Below are positions 33,833 to 34,300 of a DNA stretch of 34,300 nucleotides, piece by piece. A model generated the notes under the pieces. The model was not told the origin of the DNA and searched no databases. It worked only from the letters and a program-made list of their open reading frames with translations. Origin of the DNA: Ruminiclostridium sp. (GTDB taxonomy: Bacteria; Bacillota; Clostridia; Oscillospirales; Ruminococcaceae); NCBI GenBank assembly GCA_017942025.1, contig JAGAVH010000015.1, positions 1-34,300 on the forward strand, written 5' to 3'. Both the position numbers and the translations under genes were made by a program. Numbering within the stretch: the stretch's first letter is position 1; the number at the start of each line of letters is the position of its first letter.

Positions 33833-34300
33833 TTATTCCTCCGTTATTTTTTCGAGAGTTTCAACGAGCATATCACTCAACTCTTGCGACACACCAATCT
33901 TATGCCATTCACCGGAAGTATCAAGCTCAGGATAGTGATAACGCCAGCGGTCATATTCCTCTTTTGTGATTTCTTCATTTCGGAACTTATCAGCTTCTTT
34001 CTGCCACGCTGTAAAGAGCTTTACCATTTGCGGATATTCCATTCCGCTATTCTTATCAAGTCGGATACACACCTCATCATTGAGTGTATCAATACGGAAA
34101 CCATATAAATCCTCAAGAGCAAAGAGCGTGTGCATAAGTCCGATATAGCTCTCTATGTTCGGAACATCAAGCGCTGCAGGAGAAACGTCGAGAGTTTTCG
34201 CTATTTCCTTTGTCAGCTCTGCCTTTGGTGTTCTTGTTCCCGACTCATACTGTGCAAGTCTGATGTCTGCTGTTTTCTCTGGAAAGCCAACAGCCATACC
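33833..34300 (-). CDS. XRE-type regulator of a mobile element (partial, N-terminus beyond window)
   Basis: At least 155 residues, with the beginning cut by the window edge. The first visible 48 residues, containing FPEKTADIRLAQYESGTRTP, are the second half of an XRE helix-turn-helix domain. SYIGLMHTLFALEDLYGFRID and EITKEEYDRWRYHYPELDT follow. This whole pattern is one I associate with regulators on conjugative or integrative elements of gut Clostridia. The reading frame is open through 34298, so the in-frame ATG at 34297 is likely internal. It precedes the two-TM gene with almost no gap. Confidence 0.85.
   Translation of the reverse strand, partial: GMAVGFPEKTADIRLAQYESGTRTPKAELTKEIAKTLDVSPAALDVPNIESYIGLMHTLFALEDLYGFRIDTLNDEVCIRLDKNSGMEYPQMVKLFTAWQKEADKFRNEEITKEEYDRWRYHYPELDTSGEWHKIGVSQELSDMLVETLEKITEE

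Overview
The window looks like a chromosomal segment of a gut or rumen Clostridia bacterium, most likely Oscillospiraceae close to Ruminococcus. Evidence: strong GGAGG-type ribosome binding sites, an S-box (SAM-I) riboswitch on metK, an NfnAB-type flavoprotein pair, a GH130 mannooligosaccharide phosphorylase of the Ruminococcus albus type, a lipoprotein GH74 xyloglucanase, and many short promoters of the form TTGNNN-17-TATAAT. The genus is inferred from gene content only. No rRNA, tRNA, CRISPR array or transposase was found.

Layout. 1-230: an array of short hairpins and the alsT terminator. 225-4601 (minus): amino acid symporter alsT, metK with its SAM-I leader, and a membrane protein with bacterial PH-like domains. 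4649-11700 (plus): a three-gene operon of ABC ATPase, a large FtsX-type permease with two runs of heptad repeats, and a membrane-anchored protein carrying twenty 9-residue repeats. 11701-12270: a gene-free block of covarying hairpin repeats. 12274-14380 (minus): an NAD-dependent epimerase and a Ca/Na antiporter. 14630-15835 (plus): carboxynorspermidine dehydrogenase-like enzyme. 15897-17665 (minus): paaK and an ACT-domain protein. 17969-18967 (plus): GH130 phosphorylase. 19083-22575 (minus): a response regulator with GGDEF domain, a DUF4282/zinc-ribbon membrane protein, and an operon of an HEYGH membrane protein with a small alarmone synthetase. 22633-23465 (plus): pnuC behind a structured leader RNA. 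23505-29184 (minus): GH74 xyloglucanase, rmuC, cimA. 29447-32853 (plus): nfnA/nfnB and a stand-alone GMP synthase ATPase subunit. 32845-34300: an apparent junction between the 3' end of guaA and an integrated element, with an AT-rich two-TM protein and an XRE regulator of the type carried by conjugative elements.

How genes fit together. Most of the window is core metabolism (SAM, NADPH/ferredoxin balance, isoleucine precursor, polyamine, purine, NAD precursor uptake) with two glycan genes (GH74, GH130) for plant xyloglucan and mannan use. Signalling is represented by c-di-GMP and (p)ppGpp synthetases a short distance apart. The less ordinary parts are the two hairpin-repeat blocks, the unexplained pnuC leader, the repeat-rich ABC operon, the GMP synthase lacking a fused glutaminase domain, and the probable island end downstream of it.
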